From NCBI RefSeq assembly GCF_015353075.1, contig NZ_CP064187.1, positions 124,001 to 188,000 on the forward strand: a stretch of DNA of 64,000 nucleotides. The letters are read 5' to 3'. Under the pieces are notes generated by a model. It was not told where the DNA came from and made no database searches. It was given only the letters and a program-made list of their open reading frames with translations. A program made the translations under genes and the position numbers. Source of the stretch: Rhizobium sp. 007 (lineage in GTDB: Bacteria; Pseudomonadota; Alphaproteobacteria; Rhizobiales; Rhizobiaceae). Below are positions 43,933-52,667 of the stretch, piece after piece; the first letter of the stretch is position 1; every line of letters begins with the position of its first letter.

Positions 43933-44805
43933 ATGAGACAATCTTTCCTCGCCTCTATAAGGTTTAAGGTTTTTTTTACCTTATTGCAATTAGTAGCTGC
44001 ATCATCTGTGACGCCTGGCTTTGCGCAGCAGACGCCGTCGTCGCTGCCGCTGCTTTTTGATGCTCGCGAAAGACTTGCCAAGCCGGACCTTTCGTCACTC
44101 GTCCGCCTCCGCTTTCTCACCTCCGTCGACTTCCCGCCTTTCAACTTTACCGATCAGAACGGCAAGCTGGCGGGCTTCAATATCGACCTGGCCCGCGAGA
44201 TCTGCGATGAATTGGAAGTTGCTGCGAAATGCGAGATCCAGGCACTGCCCTTCGCCGATCTCAAGGAAGCGCTTGCAGCCTCCCAGGGCGATGCCGTCAT
44301 CGCGGGACTGGCCGTCACCTCGGACTTGCGAAAGCAGTTTACCTTCACCCGTCCCTACCTGATGCTGCCGGCCCGCTTTGTGCGCAATGCGAAGGCAGAA
44401 ATCAACGGGAATACCTCCGCATCGCTCTCCGGACGTCCGGTCGGCGTCGTCAAGGCGACGGTTCATGAGGCCATGCTTGCCGCCTTTTTTCCGGCAATAA
44501 AAGCCGTGCCTTTCGAGAACAAGGAAGCGATGCTTACTGCTCTTAAGGATGGCAAGGTGGATGCCGCCTTTGCCGATGCGCTGCAGCTGTCCTTCTGGGT
44601 TTCCTCCCAGGCGTCAGCAAAATGCTGTGCGCTCTTCGACGGCCCTTATCTGTCGGAGCAGTTTCTGGGGGAAGGCATGACGATCATGCTTCGCCAGAAC
44701 GACGGCGTATTGACCGCAGCGCTGGACCACGCGCTTGCAGCGCTTTCCAGAAACGGCCGCCTGCAGGAAATCTATTTGCGTTATTTCCCTTACGGGCTCT
44801 TTTAA
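43933..44805 (+). CDS. Periplasmic solute-binding protein, family 3 (amino-acid type)
   Basis: A 290-residue exported protein (signal peptide ending near PGFAQ). The SBP_bac_3 pattern is clear: LRFLTSVDFPPFNFTDQNGKLAGFNIDLAREICDEL, VIAGLAVTSDLRKQFTFTRPYL, GRPVGVVKATVHEAML and GKVDAAFADALQLSFW. Such proteins bind amino acids or similar solutes. No permease or ATPase gene is adjacent, so it is an orphan binding protein that might serve a distant transporter or a sensor. The stop overlaps the convergent TerB-like gene by 4 bp. Confidence 0.85.
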   Translation: MRQSFLASIRFKVFFTLLQLVAASSVTPGFAQQTPSSLPLLFDARERLAKPDLSSLVRLRFLTSVDFPPFNFTDQNGKLAGFNIDLAREICDELEVAAKCEIQALPFADLKEALAASQGDAVIAGLAVTSDLRKQFTFTRPYLMLPARFVRNAKAEINGNTSASLSGRPVGVVKATVHEAMLAAFFPAIKAVPFENKEAMLTALKDGKVDAAFADALQLSFWVSSQASAKCCALFDGPYLSEQFLGEGMTIMLRQNDGVLTAALDHALAALSRNGRLQEIYLRYFPYGLF

Positions 44806-45215
44806 CCCCTGCGGAAGCGGGCGATCGCACTGCGTTCGATGGCAGCGCAGGTGAGCTTGTCGAGTTCCAGCCTGTCGCGGAGCATGCTGAGCAACCGAAG
44901 CTCCTCGGCCTTGACCGAAAGGTCGGCGGAGGCGACTTCGACAGCAAGTGCATAGGCGGTATCGTAGAGCCGCGAAGGCAGCGTGTCCTTCACCGTTTCC
45001 AAAACGACATCGAGGCCTTCCGGTCCGGCTAGCAGCGATGCGCAGTCGCGGGCAATCGAAATCAGCTTGTCGTGGTCGAAATCCTTGAAGACCGGCAGAA
45101 AGCCGATCAGCTGGCCGATGCGCTCCATTTCCCGGTCGTTCATCGTGCTGTCGACAGCGGATGCCATCACCATCACGTAAATCAGCGCGTCATGGGCGGA
45201 AAGCGGCTTGTTCAT
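44802..45215 (-). CDS. TerB-like (TerB-N/DjlA superfamily) protein
   Basis: A 137-residue all-helical protein: LSAHDALIYVMVMASAVDSTMNDREMERIGQLIGFLPVFKDFD and YALAVEVASADLSVKAEELRLLSMLRDRLELD. It matches the TerB fold named for tellurite resistance operons, where acidic residues bind metal. The start at 45215 is preceded by GAGGGAAT. It is a single gene in rhizobia without other ter genes here, so a tellurite role is not implied. Confidence 0.8.
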   Translation of the reverse strand: MNKPLSAHDALIYVMVMASAVDSTMNDREMERIGQLIGFLPVFKDFDHDKLISIARDCASLLAGPEGLDVVLETVKDTLPSRLYDTAYALAVEVASADLSVKAEELRLLSMLRDRLELDKLTCAAIERSAIARFRRG

Positions 45216-45277
45216 TCGGTCATTCCCTCTGTTTCGGCAGGAGTTTAGGAATTGCCGTGCGCCATTACAAGGGATCG

Positions 45278-46018
45278 CTAGATCGGATCGAGAGGATTGT
45301 CCGGCGGCGGTCCGGGCGGCAACGTCAGCGGCGCGCCCTTGCGCGGATCCTCGCCATAGACGCCTTTCTTCTCCGCTTTGGCCTTCGCACCGGCTTCGGT
45401 CAGTGCCGATCCGGGAGCCGCATCCGCCCAGCCGTTTTCGACGAGCCATTGGGAAAGGTCCTGCGCGCCGATCTTGCAGGAGGCGGTCGCAATACCGGTC
45501 CAGTTGGCATCCTCCAGATCGCAGGTGACCGAGCGCAGCCGCAGAAAGAGCCGGAAATTCGTCTTCGCCAGCATGCCGCAAGGCCATTCGTTCCCATCCG
45601 GTTCTTTGCAGACTTTGTCGGCCTGTGTCGGAACGATACCGGCAAGGCGCAGCGTCCTGTTTCCGAAGGCGAGAATGCCTGCACTCTCGGCGACCGGCCT
45701 CGGCAATGTAGCGGCCCTCTGCGGCTCCGGCTTTGGCTTTTCCGGCCCGGCCGTGGCAACCCGTTCCAGCGGCTTGCCATCCGCCTGCGCTGGATAAAAT
45801 CGGCTCGCTTCATCAACCGGCCGCGCGCTCATGCTGATCTTTGGATCGGGAAGGGCAAGCGGCGGCTTTAAAGTCTCCTTGGATTCGGCAGTTGTGACGG
45901 GTTCTCCGCTCGCGGTTGCCGCCGCGTCCGGTTCGGCAAATCGCTCCCTGCCTGCCGCCAGCATCCCGGCGACGATTGTTATTCCCGCAACAGCTGTCAG
46001 AAGTGCTGCAGGCCGCAT
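45278..46018 (-). CDS. Exported thermonuclease-like protein
   Basis: A 246-residue protein with a signal or anchor segment (LLTAVAGITIVAGMLAAG), a Pro/Ala-rich linker and a C-terminal SNase-like OB-fold region (LRLAGIVPTQADKVC, WPCGMLAKTNFRLFLRLRSVTC, DLSQWLVENGWADAAPGS, EKKGVYGEDPRKG). The C-terminal trait matches rhizobial thermonuclease-family proteins. Full nuclease active-site arginines are not evident, so it may be non-catalytic. It lies 11 bp after the S24-type regulator gene on the same strand. Confidence 0.65.
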   Translation of the reverse strand: MRPAALLTAVAGITIVAGMLAAGRERFAEPDAAATASGEPVTTAESKETLKPPLALPDPKISMSARPVDEASRFYPAQADGKPLERVATAGPEKPKPEPQRAATLPRPVAESAGILAFGNRTLRLAGIVPTQADKVCKEPDGNEWPCGMLAKTNFRLFLRLRSVTCDLEDANWTGIATASCKIGAQDLSQWLVENGWADAAPGSALTEAGAKAKAEKKGVYGEDPRKGAPLTLPPGPPPDNPLDPI

Positions 46019-46029
46019 GGAAGATTTTC

Positions 46030-46695
46030 CTATTGGCTGGCCCAGATAATGCGCGCGATCCAATCCACATCGGAAAGCTCGATCGTCCGGTTCGGATGTT
46101 CGGGATTGAGAGACATCAGTTCGATGGAGCGCGGGCTCTGGCGCAGCAGCACCTTTGCCATCACCTCGCCCTCGTGCGTCTTGACGACGACGCGATCGTT
46201 GCGGCGCACCTGCGCGCCCGGCTCGACGATCAGCACGTCACCGTCGCGATAAAGCGGCATCATGCTGTCGCCCTGCACTTCGAGCGCATAGACACCAGCC
46301 TTCTGTGAGGGGGCGGCTGGAAATTCCACCACATCCCATCCCTGGCCTGCCGGGAAACCGCCGTCGTCGAAAAAGCCACCCGCACCGGCCTGTGCGAAGC
46401 CGAGCAGGGGAATGGAGCTTCCCTGCGGCGGGAATGCGCCGTCCGGCAGCCCGGACAAGCTGATTGCCGGCCGCATGAAGCCCATGAACTGCTCCATGGT
46501 GGCGCCTGTCGCTTCGAGTACCTTGGCAATCGATTCCGTCGAAGGCCAGCGCAGGCGGCCATCGGCAGATAGCCGCTTGGATTTGTTGAAGGAGGTGGGG
46601 TCGAGACCGGCCCGGCGCGCAAGACCAGACGGCGTCAGGTCATGCCGTTCGGCAAGCCTGTCGATCGCTGCCCAAATCTGCTCGTGTGACAGCAT
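46030..46695 (-). CDS. LexA/CI-type repressor with S24 peptidase domain
   Basis: A 221-residue protein. An N-terminal helix-turn-helix (AAIDRLAERHDLTPSGLARRAGLDPTSFNKS) is followed by an S24 self-cleavage domain: alanine-glycine cleavage region AQAGAGGFF, serine in QGDSMMPLYRDGDVLIVEP and lysine in VVVKTHEGEVMAKV. Such repressors inactivate themselves during DNA damage. No phage genes surround it, so it is probably a stable chromosomal stress regulator. Confidence 0.87.
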   Translation of the reverse strand: MLSHEQIWAAIDRLAERHDLTPSGLARRAGLDPTSFNKSKRLSADGRLRWPSTESIAKVLEATGATMEQFMGFMRPAISLSGLPDGAFPPQGSSIPLLGFAQAGAGGFFDDGGFPAGQGWDVVEFPAAPSQKAGVYALEVQGDSMMPLYRDGDVLIVEPGAQVRRNDRVVVKTHEGEVMAKVLLRQSPRSIELMSLNPEHPNRTIELSDVDWIARIIWASQ

Positions 46696-46798
46696 CTTGC
46701 CTGATCCTGCGCCCGGTGCCGCTCTCCAATCGGCAGGAAGACTAACGCCAAGCTTTCTCAGAGTAAAGAAAAAAGAGGAATAAAATCCTGTTCTGGAG

Positions 46799-47446
46799 TC
46801 AGGCGACCATCGCCATGTTGATCTTGCCGAGCTGGATGACAGCCTGCGTGCGGCTGTCGACGTTGAGCTTCAGGAGGATGGCCGAGACATGCGCCTTGAT
46901 CGTCGCTTCGGAAACGCCGAGTTCGTAGGCGATCTGTTTGTTGAGCAGACCTTCGCCGAGCATGGTGAGCACGCGGCTTTGCTGCGGCGTCAGCGTGTGC
47001 AGGCGGTGAATGAGATCGGCCACGTCCGGATCCTGTTCATGGCCGTCGCGATAATTCTCCGGCGTCGCAATATCGCCGGCAAGCACCGTCTGGATGCTGC
47101 TGCGGATATCTTCGATGCCGGACGATTTGGAAATGAAGCCGGAAGCGCCGAGTTCCAGCGCGCGGCGGATCGTTGTCGCGTCGTCGGTTGCGGAAACGAT
47201 GACGATCGGCAGGCTGGCGAATTCGGCACGCAGCGCCATCAGCCCGGAAAAGCCGCTGACGCCCGGCATGGCAAGATCGAGCAGCATGATATCCGCGTCC
47301 GGATGATCGGTTGCGGCAGCACGCGCGGCCGAGAAATCGCCAGCTTCCACGATCGCGTGCTGCCCCTCCATGCCGGTCACGGCCTGGCGCAGCGCATCCC
47401 GGAAAAGCGGATGGTCGTCCGCAATGATGATCGTCTGTTCCTGCAT
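46799..47446 (-). CDS. LuxR/NarL-type response regulator
   Basis: A 215-residue two-domain regulator: receiver with IIIADDHPLFRDAL, phosphoacceptor region DIMLLDLAMPG and a conserved lysine in GFISKSS; then a LuxR helix-turn-helix LTPQQSRVLTMLGEGLLNKQIAYELGVSEATIKAHVSAILLKL. The start at 47446 (MQEQTIII) follows GGAGGG. No histidine kinase gene is adjacent, so it is an orphan here. Confidence 0.88.
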   Translation of the reverse strand: MQEQTIIIADDHPLFRDALRQAVTGMEGQHAIVEAGDFSAARAAATDHPDADIMLLDLAMPGVSGFSGLMALRAEFASLPIVIVSATDDATTIRRALELGASGFISKSSGIEDIRSSIQTVLAGDIATPENYRDGHEQDPDVADLIHRLHTLTPQQSRVLTMLGEGLLNKQIAYELGVSEATIKAHVSAILLKLNVDSRTQAVIQLGKINMAMVA

Positions 47447-47536
47447 CGAAAACCCCCTCCCAAGAGCTCGATTCCATCCCCTCATGTGCGAGGCTTCGCG
47501 CCGCACATGCCTTCCGCTTCATATTACTACATCAAA

Positions 47537-47935
47537 TCAGGTCTTCTGCGGAAGAGGCGCGGACTTTTCTTCCTCCTGGAATTGCTTCACCATGCCCATG
47601 AAGCTTTTCATCATTCGCTCCATGATGCTGATCGAGCGGTCGATCTCGGCATCGGTGGGCAGCGCCTTGTTGACGATGCTCTTGTTTTCGAGCGCAGTCA
47701 CGCGGTCGGAAAGCCTGTCGAGTTCGTCGTCATAAGCTGCGCGTTCGTCCGCCGCCATGCGGCAGACCAGCGAACCGTCCTTTTCCTCGCAAAGCGCCAT
47801 CGCGCCCGTAAGCTTGTCGAGGCGGACGAAATGGTCGCCGCTGCGCTCGAGCTGAAAGCGCGCCGGGTCCGGCTCGGCGGCGAGCGCTGTCAGCGGCAGA
47901 AGAATTGCGGCAATCCCGATTGCGATCGTCTTCAT
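47537..47935 (-). CDS. Exported coiled-coil protein of unknown function
   Basis: A 132-residue protein with a signal peptide (MKTIAIGIAAILLPLTALA), two cysteines (ALCEEKDGSLVC) that may pair, and a helical coiled-coil segment (AAYDDELDRLSDRVTALENK). Probably periplasmic. No family recognised beyond small rhizobial exported proteins. Confidence 0.7.
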   Translation of the reverse strand: MKTIAIGIAAILLPLTALAAEPDPARFQLERSGDHFVRLDKLTGAMALCEEKDGSLVCRMAADERAAYDDELDRLSDRVTALENKSIVNKALPTDAEIDRSISIMERMMKSFMGMVKQFQEEEKSAPLPQKT

Positions 47936-48053
47936 GATTGATCCTCCGGATTTCTGTTGCGGCTATCCTGTTTTTCATGGGGGAGCCGTGGACATCGCCG
48001 TTCCTTTCCGGCAAAGCGCTCACCTACAGCATCAGCCATTGCATGAGGCCATC

Positions 48054-48407
48054 ATGAGCGTGACACCCGTCGTTTACAAGATCGTGACCGAGGCTCTCTG
48101 GCAAGAAGCCAGGCAAAGCGGCGTTTTTCACGGCGCAGGCATCGACCTTAAGGACAATTTCATTCATCTCTCGACGGAAAAACAGGTGCGGCAGACCGTG
48201 GCGCTGTTTTTCGCAGGCCAGCCGGGCCTGCTGCTCGTTGCCATTGATAGCGGCAAACTCGGCGACAAGCTGATCTTCGAACCCTCCAGGGACGGCGATC
48301 TTTTCCCGCATCTTTATGCCGAACTGCCGCTTTCGGCAGTTATCTGGGAAAGGCCGCTGCCGCTCGATGATGCCGGACAGCATATCTTCCCGGAACTCCT
48401 GTCATGA
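48054..48407 (+). CDS. DUF952 family protein
   Basis: A 117-residue protein with the DUF952 core: VYKIVTEALWQEARQSGVFHGAGIDLKDNFIHLSTEKQVRQTVALFF, LLVAIDSGKLG and FPHLYAELPLSAVIWERPLPLDD. The function is unknown. Its stop overlaps the pyrD start by 4 bp (ATGA), so the two are co-translated. Confidence 0.85.
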   Translation: MSVTPVVYKIVTEALWQEARQSGVFHGAGIDLKDNFIHLSTEKQVRQTVALFFAGQPGLLLVAIDSGKLGDKLIFEPSRDGDLFPHLYAELPLSAVIWERPLPLDDAGQHIFPELLS

Positions 48408-49492
48408 TTGGCGCGTTCAAGCACACTGCCCGCAAGGGGCTCTTCCTCTTCGATCCCGAAACGGCGCACGGCATGTCAATCGCCGCGCTTAAATCCGGCC
48501 TAGTTCCCGCCTGCCGTATTTCGCCTGATCCGCGGCTGGTGCAGACGGTCGCCGGCCTGACCTTCGAAAATCCGCTCGGCATGGCGGCCGGTTACGACAA
48601 GAATGCCGAAGTGCCGGAGGCCCTCTTGAAGCTCGGTTTCGGCTTTACCGAGATCGGCACGGTGACGCCCAAGCCGCAATCAGGCAATCCGCGCCCGCGC
48701 ATCTTCCGCCTGGTGGACGACGAAGGAGTTATCAACCGCCTCGGCTTCAACAACGAGGGCCATGACGCCGCCTTCCGGCGTCTGTCGATGATCCGCGGCC
48801 AGGGCATTATCGGCGTCAACATCGGCGCCAACAAGGACAGCGAAGACCGCATCGCCGACTATGTGGCAGGCATCCGCCGTTTCTATTCGGTGGCGCGCTA
48901 TTTCACCGCCAACATCTCCTCGCCGAATACGCCGGGCCTGCGTGACCTGCAGGCACGTGAGAGCCTGGCCGCTCTTCTGTCCGCCGTAATTGCCGCCCGC
49001 GATGAAGAGGCCGCGAGATCGGGCCGGAAAATCCCGGTCTTCCTCAAGATTGCGCCCGATCTCACCGAGGAGGGCATGGACGATATCGCCGCCGAAGCGC
49101 TCTCCCATGGGCTGGAGGGCCTGATCGTCTCGAACACGACGCTCGCCCGCGACGGTCTGAAGGATCAGCGGCAGGCGAAGGAAGCGGGCGGTCTTTCCGG
49201 CAAGCCGCTTTTCGACAAGTCGACCGCGGTTCTCGCGAAAATGCGCAAGCGCGTAGGCGCAGCGCTCCCGATCATCGGCGTCGGCGGCGTCTCCTCGGCG
49301 GCGACGGCGCTGGAAAAGATCAGGGCAGGGGCCGATCTGGTGCAGCTTTATTCCGGCATGGTCTATGAGGGCCCGGGTCTTCCGGGCGAGATCGTGCGCG
49401 GCCTTTCAAAGCTCCTCGACCGTGAGCAGGTCTCGTCGATCCGCCAACTGCGAGACACGCGCGCTGATCACTGGGCGACCCGGAACGTCTGA
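48404..49492 (+). CDS. pyrD: Dihydroorotate dehydrogenase (quinone), class 2
   Basis: A 362-residue class 2 enzyme: N-terminal membrane-associating helix region, NPLGMAAGYDKNAEVPEALLKLGFGFTEIGTVTPKPQ, RLGFNNEGHDA, NISSPNTPGLRDLQ (catalytic serine), VSNTTLAR, and PIIGVGGVSSAATALEKIRAGADLVQLYSGM. It oxidises dihydroorotate to orotate with FMN, passing electrons to quinone at the inner membrane. Confidence 0.95.
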   Translation: MIGAFKHTARKGLFLFDPETAHGMSIAALKSGLVPACRISPDPRLVQTVAGLTFENPLGMAAGYDKNAEVPEALLKLGFGFTEIGTVTPKPQSGNPRPRIFRLVDDEGVINRLGFNNEGHDAAFRRLSMIRGQGIIGVNIGANKDSEDRIADYVAGIRRFYSVARYFTANISSPNTPGLRDLQARESLAALLSAVIAARDEEAARSGRKIPVFLKIAPDLTEEGMDDIAAEALSHGLEGLIVSNTTLARDGLKDQRQAKEAGGLSGKPLFDKSTAVLAKMRKRVGAALPIIGVGGVSSAATALEKIRAGADLVQLYSGMVYEGPGLPGEIVRGLSKLLDREQVSSIRQLRDTRADHWATRNV

Positions 49493-49584
49493 TAGGCCCG
49501 CCGCTTCGCCAGCATGGACAGGAAGAAGCCGCGGAAGAGCTGGAAGGCGTTTTTCGACAGCCATGGCCCGCAAGTGCGGATCAG

Positions 49585-49924
49585 AATGTCAAGATTGAGC
49601 GCGAAGAGTTCCGCCAGCCGATGCTGCGAGAAGATTTCCGCGCGACTTGGCCGATCGGCGGCTTTGAAGCTTCTGAGAACGGGGAAGAGGCCAGCCAGCG
49701 CACCGGCCGTCTCGCCCACCATCGTGCCCCAGGCCACGCCGGCCGTTGATCAGCACCTGCAGAAAAAACCCGGTGCCGCCTTGCCAGCGCTCGAGCACCA
49801 AACCGAGGATCGCGTCGTTCGCGAGAGTTGCAGGGGCGGCAAGGATCCGGATGGAGAAATAGATGCAGGTCGGCTGCGCGACCGCCGATTCTGGCCCCAT
49901 GAACTTGAGCCCGGCCGAAAGCAA
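49585..49924 (-). pseudogene. Decayed MATE/DinF-type efflux transporter
   Basis: Two minus-strand frames carry consecutive MATE pieces. One reads GPESAVAQPTCIYFSIRILAAPATLANDAILGLVLERWQGGTGFFLQVLING. The other, out of frame and after a loss of about 25 residues, reads AWGTMVGETAGALAGLFPVLRSF...LFALNLDILIRTC. Only about 110 of the usual 440 residues remain, and both ends are missing. The transporter is therefore inactive. Confidence 0.75.
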
Positions 49925-50074
49925 CAGGGATCAGCTTGCGATTGACAGCGACGGCTGCCTTGGGGCCGGGTGCTCGGATCCTTTTCCTTTGAGCTCGGCA
50001 AACTAGTCGCCGCCTTCACGGACGTACGGCTTGGATTTTCCAGTTATATTCGCCACCCCGACGGCAATATGGAC

Positions 50075-50695
50075 TTATGCTATCTTTAGCGTGGCAACCT
50101 GTGCCTCTGCCTTCGTCAGGGACGACTTTCGCTGCTCGGAACTTACGTTGACCCCGTCGGCAGCGATGACCTCAGGATTGGCGATGCCGATGAAAGCCAG
50201 CACGCTCTTCAGATAACTCAGCGTGTGCTCGAAGTTCTCGGCTGGTGAGCCCGGTCCGTAGAAGCCGCCGCGCGCCAACGCTATGATGACGCGCTTGTTG
50301 CCCACCAAGCCTTCGGGTCCCTTTTCGGTGTACCGGAAGGTCTTGCCGGGGACCGCGATGCGATCGATCCACGCTTTTAGTTGGCTAGGCACGCTGAGGT
50401 TATACTGGGCTACGCCGAGAACGACTGTGTCGGCTGCTAGAAACTCTTCCAGAACGGCTTCGCCAAGCGCAAGGTCGGCCTGAAGTGCGGAATCGTGGTT
50501 GGCTTTCAAGCCTCCCCTGACCACGGCGGTGTAGCTGCCCGAGAGATGCGGGATGGGCTGAGCTGCAAGGTCGCGGTAGACCAAATCAACGGTCGGATCG
50601 AGGCTCTTGAGCCGTGCGACCACCGCCGCCGAAAGCGCGCGGCTGACGGAGTTTTTGCCGAGAATGCTGGAATCGAGATGCAGAAGGGATGGCAT
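50075..50695 (-). CDS. azoR: FMN-dependent NADH-azoreductase
   Basis: A 206-residue flavodoxin-fold enzyme: LLHLDSSILGKNSVSRALSAAVVARLK (FMN phosphate loop), PMYNLSVPS-type loop here as AQYNLSVPSQLKAWIDRIAVPGKTFRYTEKGPEGLV, and ALARGGFYGPGSP. It reduces azo compounds and quinones with NADH. A GACGATATAGTC palindrome lies 90 bp upstream, and a TetR regulator gene is divergent, so quinone- or electrophile-responsive control is likely. Confidence 0.92.
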   Translation of the reverse strand: MPSLLHLDSSILGKNSVSRALSAAVVARLKSLDPTVDLVYRDLAAQPIPHLSGSYTAVVRGGLKANHDSALQADLALGEAVLEEFLAADTVVLGVAQYNLSVPSQLKAWIDRIAVPGKTFRYTEKGPEGLVGNKRVIIALARGGFYGPGSPAENFEHTLSYLKSVLAFIGIANPEVIAADGVNVSSEQRKSSLTKAEAQVATLKIA

Positions 50696-50784
50696 CGATG
50701 AACCTCACACATGGGATTAGCAGGGATGAAAATAAACGAGCTAGGCAGTCTCGATCAATCTCAAAGTGAGATAAAAGTCATTTC

Positions 50785-50796
50785 GACGATATAGTC
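50785..50796. promoter_or_regulatory. GAC-N6-GTC palindrome upstream of azoR
   Basis: GACGATATAGTC, 90 bp before the azoR start. It shares GACNATATAGTC with two other sites at 50948 and 52614 next to TetR-type regulators. Probable TetR operator. Confidence 0.55.
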
Positions 50797-50947
50797 AAGA
50801 TGGTATATGGTATTCGCCTACGCCCGCTTTCGATTGCCTCAACGGTGAGAGTGTTAATTTTCAGAACGGCTCGGCCTGCTGGCATCCGCCTACGGGGTGG
50901 TTGGCGCGAGTCAAGGCCAAGCCGCAATTGCGCTAATAAGTCAAAAC

Positions 50948-50959
50948 GACTATATAGTC
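50948..50959. promoter_or_regulatory. GAC-N6-GTC palindrome upstream of first tetR gene
   Basis: GACTATATAGTC, a perfect 12-bp palindrome 37 bp before the first TetR start. Best representative of the five-site set; probable autoregulatory operator. Confidence 0.6.
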
Positions 50960-50995
50960 ATAACGACCCGGGTGGTTTGCGGAACAGGTTGACGA

Positions 50996-51604
50996 ATGGC
51001 GAAGATAAATCTGGAGCGCAGGGCGAAGATCGGGCGCGAAAGGCGGGCGAAGACGCGCGCGCAAATCGTCGAAGCGGGGGCGATGTTGCTTGCGGAAGGC
51101 CCCCCCAAGGCCTTCACGGTGGATGCCGTTGCAGAGGCAGCAGGGGTCGCCAAGGGGACTTTTTACTATCACTTCCAGAACATTGAGGAGTTGGTTGCTG
51201 CGGTAAGTGTGCAACTCGGCCAGAGCTTCGACGACGTGCTGACGCCCGCCCGGACCAAGCTGCGGGACCCGATCGCGCGCCTGTCCTTCGCCTTCACGCA
51301 ATCGCTGGAAAAAGCGATTTCAGACACCGGCTGGGCGCGGCTGGTAGTTCAGACGTCGAAAACCCCGAACGAGTTCGGCCGCAGTGTTCGCGACAATCTC
51401 AAAGCCGAGATTGCCGAGGCGATTGCCCAAGGGCGTGTGACAGTGCAGGACCCGGAACTGGCTGCCGACATTTTCGTGGGAATTTGGCTGCAGGTGACAC
51501 GTGGCATTCTCGAGCGAGTCGCCCCACCTGACTTGTCCAACCTGGCTCTGGAGGCGGCACTTCGGGCCATCGGGAGTGCCAAACTTAAGAGCCGGAGTCT
51601 ATGA
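50996..51604 (+). CDS. TetR-family regulator (copy A)
   Basis: A 202-residue TetR regulator: helix-turn-helix FTVDAVAEAAGVAKGTFYYHFQNIEELVAAV near residues 35-65, then an all-helical ligand domain. Its N-terminus (MAKINLERRAKIGRERRAKTRAQIVEAG) is strikingly like that of the second TetR gene at 51717-52382, so they are paralogues. It is divergent from azoR and has a perfect GACTATATAGTC palindrome 37 bp upstream. Confidence 0.9.
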   Translation: MAKINLERRAKIGRERRAKTRAQIVEAGAMLLAEGPPKAFTVDAVAEAAGVAKGTFYYHFQNIEELVAAVSVQLGQSFDDVLTPARTKLRDPIARLSFAFTQSLEKAISDTGWARLVVQTSKTPNEFGRSVRDNLKAEIAEAIAQGRVTVQDPELAADIFVGIWLQVTRGILERVAPPDLSNLALEAALRAIGSAKLKSRSL

Positions 51605-51716
51605 GGAATCTGGTGAAGCTGTTCGTGTCGGCATGATGGAGCACGGACTATGCTACCCGCCCACCGGGTTTGCCCTCGCAAAACTCCGAAAACGCGAAGT
51701 TTGCACCGTATATTCG

Positions 51717-52382
51717 TTACTTCGTCGAGCTTCCAGAAGACCTTTCCAACATAGGAGCGGCTGGTAAGCGCACAAGCACCGACTTTGCCTCCTGAGCATT
51801 GAGGCCGATCGCGCGCAGCATCGCGCCGATGGCCGCGTCACGGTCGAGCGAGGACAGCCTGCCTTCGCCGAGTGCACGCAAGATCTGGAGCATGATCCCG
51901 ACGACAATCTCCAGTTTCAGCTCCGCAGACACTCCGTCGTCCGGCAACGCCTTCGAGAACTGCTGCAGGTCTTCAAAGAGGCGGAGGCGGGCCATCTCGC
52001 CACCCTTCGGAGCTACCGCCGCCAGTCTTGCGACAACACTGGCCCATCGAGGGTCGTTGAGAGCCTTGTCGATGAATGAACAGCACCCGAAGGCAATCCT
52101 TAGAGCAGGCTCGGCGAGGGAGACCCGGCCCGGCTGCAGCAGTTCGTCGAAGGAATGCACCAGTTCCTCGGCAACCGCTGCGGTCACTGCCTCTAGGCTG
52201 TCGAAATGAACGTAGAAGGTTCCCTTGGCGACGCCGGCCTCCTTAACGACGTCATCCACTGTAACCGATTCCACCGCCTGCCTAGCAAACAGCGAATTGG
52301 CAGCAGCAACAAGCTGCGCGCGAGTTCTCGCGCGCTTTTCGCGCCCGATTTCGGCGCGTCGGATCGGATTGATTTTGGCCAT
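51717..52382 (-). CDS. TetR-family regulator (copy B)
   Basis: A 221-residue TetR regulator starting MAKINPIRRAEIGREKRARTRAQLVAAANSLF, with helix-turn-helix VTVDDVVKEAGVAKGTFYVHFDSLEAVTAAV. It is paralogous to copy A, convergent with it, and divergent from the RND-pump remnant. GACCAGAATGTC lies 44 bp upstream of its start. It probably once repressed an efflux operon that is now truncated. Confidence 0.9.
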   Translation of the reverse strand: MAKINPIRRAEIGREKRARTRAQLVAAANSLFARQAVESVTVDDVVKEAGVAKGTFYVHFDSLEAVTAAVAEELVHSFDELLQPGRVSLAEPALRIAFGCCSFIDKALNDPRWASVVARLAAVAPKGGEMARLRLFEDLQQFSKALPDDGVSAELKLEIVVGIMLQILRALGEGRLSSLDRDAAIGAMLRAIGLNAQEAKSVLVRLPAAPMLERSSGSSTK

Positions 52383-52425
52383 TGTACAGACAACCTTAAA
52401 CTGGATCATGCAAATAGGTCATATT

Positions 52426-52437
52426 GACCAGAATGTC
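52426..52437. promoter_or_regulatory. GAC-N6-GTC site upstream of second tetR gene
   Basis: GACCAGAATGTC, 44 bp before the copy-B TetR start, also overlapped on the left by GGTCATATTGACC. A weaker match to the palindrome set. Confidence 0.45.
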
Positions 52438-52613
52438 CAGTTACGAACCGATGCGCCGCTTTGAGCCATTCCCGGCGCCGTCTACGCAAACGCACTCCGT
52501 CACGCGTTCCATCCGCGACCGACCATCATTCGAAGAAGCATGCAGGTGGCAGGCTGGTCCGTGAGAGCTTCGGCCACACATTTTTTGCATCGCACAAATG
52601 CAGAGTTCATATT

Positions 52614-52642
52614 GACAATATAGTCGAATTGACGTATTAGTC
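52614..52642. promoter_or_regulatory. Tandem GAC-N6-GTC palindromes upstream of RND remnant
   Basis: GACAATATAGTC (52614-52625) and GACGTATTAGTC (52631-52642) are spaced 17 bp start to start. They sit 26-54 bp before the first ATG of the truncated pump frame and look like a double TetR operator on its old promoter. Confidence 0.55.
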
Positions 52643-52667
52643 AGATTGACATGGAAGCCCACTCAAC

